DNA of 64,000 nt from Paenalkalicoccus suaedae (GTDB taxonomy: Bacteria > Bacillota > Bacilli > Bacillales > Salisediminibacteriaceae): positions 3,410,001 to 3,474,000 of the forward strand of contig NZ_CP041372.2 in the NCBI RefSeq assembly GCF_006965545.2. The letters run 5' to 3'. The position numbers were made by a program, and so were the translations under genes. The notes under the pieces were generated by a model, which saw only the letters and a list, made by a program, of their open reading frames with translations, was not told where the DNA came from and did not search any database. Of this stretch, positions 62,349-64,000 are shown piece by piece (the stretch's first letter is position 1; every line of letters starts with the position of its first letter).

Positions 62349-63170
62349 CTATTTCATCAGCTTTTCTCCTGTATCCCTCCATCTCCATTCTCTTATAAAT
62401 GTCATTCTCATCATTTGCCATTCTTCTACGTCATCAGCGTGATAAACACCATTTATCATAAATAAATCCTCATCTTTTTCACCAATTATTGTTTCAGACA
62501 TTACACCAGGTACATCTTCACTTAAAAAGCTTCTTAGAAACCAATCATTATTTTCTCCAATTAATGATTGTATCTCTTCCGAGTTGTCCATTGGTTCGTT
62601 AGTGATTTCTTCTAAATGAGTTTCTAGGTCGGTATCATGGATGAGGCTAATACCACCTTGGAAGACTCCTGATGCATCTGGATTATTTCCTCCATATTCT
62701 AACTCCTCCCATCCTATATGAAAAGAGATCCATTGGTATTTGTCGTCTTCTAGTGACATGTAATATGTTTCAAAGTCTTTCGGCAAGTACGTCACAAACA
62801 GTAGCTCAGGTTCGTCGTACAGCTCAAATGTCATGGTGTCGTCGCCGTGTTCGACGTCGATATACTGCGGTAAATCCTCGATGGCTACGTTGTCCGTTGT
62901 TTGCTGCGTTCCCCCATTTTCCCCGTTAGAGGTGAAAAGGTTGGTCAGCTCTGGGTTGCTTATGACCAAGAGGCCTCCGATGGCGGCTGCGGCGATGAGG
63001 CCTGCGCCTGCCTTAGCGTAGCGAGATTTATTGGAGCGGCGCGGCTTCGCTTGCTTCGACTCTCGCAGCGCCTCTAAGGTCTTTTGATAGCTTTGCTGTT
63101 TAAACTTCGGGTCGGCGTGCACGTCCACGTTGTTGAGCTCTCGTTTAATGCGCTTTTCCTCATTCTCCAT
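62349..63170 (-). CDS. Membrane anti-sigma factor-like protein, paralogue 3
   Basis: The 273-residue protein has a basic cytosolic N-terminus (about 1-48, ending KPRRSNKSRYAK), a TM helix (about 50-68), and an extracytoplasmic domain ending in WQMMRMTFIREWRWRDTGEKL, homologous to the products of 48043 and 49841. It overlaps the sigma gene by 11 bases. As with paralogue 1 it should tether the sigma factor at the membrane; no zinc-binding motif is visible. Confidence 0.82.
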   Translation of the reverse strand: MENEEKRIKRELNNVDVHADPKFKQQSYQKTLEALRESKQAKPRRSNKSRYAKAGAGLIAAAAIGGLLVISNPELTNLFTSNGENGGTQQTTDNVAIEDLPQYIDVEHGDDTMTFELYDEPELLFVTYLPKDFETYYMSLEDDKYQWISFHIGWEELEYGGNNPDASGVFQGGISLIHDTDLETHLEEITNEPMDNSEEIQSLIGENNDWFLRSFLSEDVPGVMSETIIGEKDEDLFMINGVYHADDVEEWQMMRMTFIREWRWRDTGEKLMK

Positions 63171-63708
63171 AGTCCTCCACCCTTTCGTTGACGATTGTCA
63201 GTAGTTTTTTGACGGCGCGCTTTTGCAGGGATTTGACCGCAAATACGGATTTCCCAATGACTTCCGCGGTTTCTGCCAAGCTCAAATCCTGCACAAATCT
63301 AAGTAGCAACACGTCCTGATAGTCCTTTTTCAATACATAGATGGCATCGATCACGGGGCTTTTATGTCGGAACGCTTCATCCTCCGCCGACCGCGAATTA
63401 GACGCGATATTGGTATATAACCCCGTCGTTGGTGCAGCGCTTTTCTTCTTTTTCTTACGATGAAAATCGAGTAATGTGTGCCGACATATCGTGAAAAACC
63501 ACGTTTTGAAGGTAGATTTATTATCGAAGGAATGCAAATTAAAGGCCATTTTACAGAAGCAATCCTGCACGACTTCCTCGGTGTCGTGGTGATTTCGCGT
63601 TTGTAGGTAGACGTAGTTGTATATCACATCAAAGTACCTCTCATGGAGGCTTTTTAATGCGTCCTCGTTGTCATCGAGGGCAAGTGTAATGAGCTCTTCA
63701 TCTGTCAT
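63160..63708 (-). CDS. ECF-type RNA polymerase sigma factor, copy 2
   Basis: The 182-residue sigma factor has region 2 (LHERYFDVIYNYVYLQT, TEEVVQDCFCKMAFNL, FKTWFFTICRHTLLDFHRKK) and region 4 (KKDYQDVLLLRFVQDLSLAE, VIGKSVFAVKSLQKRA). It is clearly paralogous to the product of 48957. GAGGTGATCCG lies before ATG 63708. A CGTCTAA motif at 63737 supports autoregulation. Confidence 0.93.
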   Translation of the reverse strand: MTDEELITLALDDNEDALKSLHERYFDVIYNYVYLQTRNHHDTEEVVQDCFCKMAFNLHSFDNKSTFKTWFFTICRHTLLDFHRKKKKKSAAPTTGLYTNIASNSRSAEDEAFRHKSPVIDAIYVLKKDYQDVLLLRFVQDLSLAETAEVIGKSVFAVKSLQKRAVKKLLTIVNERVEDYGE

Positions 63709-63736
63709 CGGATCACCTCTTTTTATTTCTGCGCTA

Positions 63737-63743
63737 TTAGACG
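63737..63743 (-). promoter_or_regulatory. Shared CGTCTAA motif, candidate ECF -10 element (copy 3)
   Basis: CGTCTAA lies 29 bp before the start codon, and CTAAAAAAAC about 22 bp further upstream, as in the other two loci. Confidence 0.5.
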
Positions 63744-63911
63744 TAAAGGGGTTCAGCGAGGAGGCGTTTTTTTAGAAAAGATTTTAGGTGAATAAGTGCC
63801 AACTAGCTTTCAATCAGCCCTTCTAATCTGCCTGCTTTTGTTTTTATATAAAAGCAAGCTTGACGATGATTTTTTGACTTGTTTTCTGTGCAGGTTAAAG
63901 AATGTCTGTTG

Positions 63912-63998
63912 TATAATAGAGCTATATTGCAGGTACCTTTTACAGCGTTCGTTCTTGATCCTAATTTGAAATTAAGCCTGACATTTGTATCAGGAGGG
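63912..63998 (+). promoter_or_regulatory. Promoter -10 and ribosome binding site of a gene beyond the window
   Basis: TATAAT at 63912-63917 and AGGAGGG at 63992-63998 point to a plus-strand gene starting just after base 64000. No clear -35 is seen. Bases 63780-63830 hold a degraded junction-box/H2 fragment (AAGTGCCAACTAGCTTTCAA). Confidence 0.6.
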
Positions 63999-64000
63999 TA

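Overview
The window looks like a chromosomal segment of a low-GC Gram-positive bacterium of the Bacillaceae, probably an alkaliphile or haloalkaliphile. The pointers are strong AAGGAGG-type ribosome binding sites, abundant hairpin-plus-T-run terminators, homologues of typical Bacillus genes (an RsbR-like STAS protein, a YxdJKLM-YxeA operon, FapA, ECF sigma/anti-sigma pairs), and very acidic, lysine-poor secreted proteins. There is no rRNA, tRNA, phage or insertion sequence. I cannot name a species.

Layout. 1-8 kb: an acidic lipoprotein, a PAS/STAS stressosome-type protein, a chromate transporter (chrA), a PadR regulator and a Cof-type HAD phosphatase, separated by repeat-filled spacers. 8.4-12.4 kb: a complete ascorbate-type PTS operon (regulator, IIA, IIB, IIC). 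12.6-17.9 kb: a CcdA/UreH-like membrane protein, an Abi_2 (HEPN) abortive-infection gene, a stalk-domain protein and a Crp/Fnr regulator. 18.3-20.6 kb: an SLH protein and a second stalk-domain protein. 20.7-25.7 kb: a peptide-antibiotic sensing and export operon (response regulator, histidine kinase, ABC ATPase, FtsX permease, YxeA). 27-32.4 kb: an AT-rich accessory module of a large SF1 helicase plus a two-TM protein, flanked by decayed direct repeats of a frameshifted gene. 32.7-44 kb: a 950-residue S-layer-like protein, SLH-anchored NlpC/P60 hydrolase, chemoreceptor and SLH-anchored subtilisin. 45-52.9 kb: FapA, an ECF sigma/anti-sigma pair, a paralogous orphan anti-sigma-like protein and an SLH-anchored amidase. 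54-61.7 kb: three efflux loci, each with its own regulator (MarR/MacB-like ABC, MerR/MFS, TetR/DHA2 MFS). 62.3-63.7 kb: a second ECF sigma/anti-sigma pair.

The genes share an envelope theme. Five proteins carry SLH repeats (S-layer candidate, subtilisin, NlpC/P60 hydrolase, amidase, one unknown), which would anchor them to the secondary cell-wall polymer. Two ECF systems, the Yxd-type two-component/ABC system and three efflux loci would sense and relieve envelope or drug stress.

The most unusual content is intergenic. Nearly every spacer holds degenerate arrays of short words at strikingly constant spacing: exactly 20 bp (two word families), exactly 21 bp (CGGATAA/GATTAACC words; one array has 18 units in perfect register), alternating 31 and 21 bp (TGTCACTTC and TGTTCAACTTC words), and a composite element found five times with spacings 21, 18, 63 and 21 bp that hold better than the sequence does. 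Inside the 63-bp block TTC words recur every 10 or 11 bp. Twenty-one bp is two helical turns, 31 about three and 63 six, so these look like one-face-of-the-helix arrays. Two further families of about 170-300-bp imperfect hairpins (five and three copies) are scattered with them, one showing compensatory stem changes. I know of no described element matching these arrays; that is from memory, not a search.
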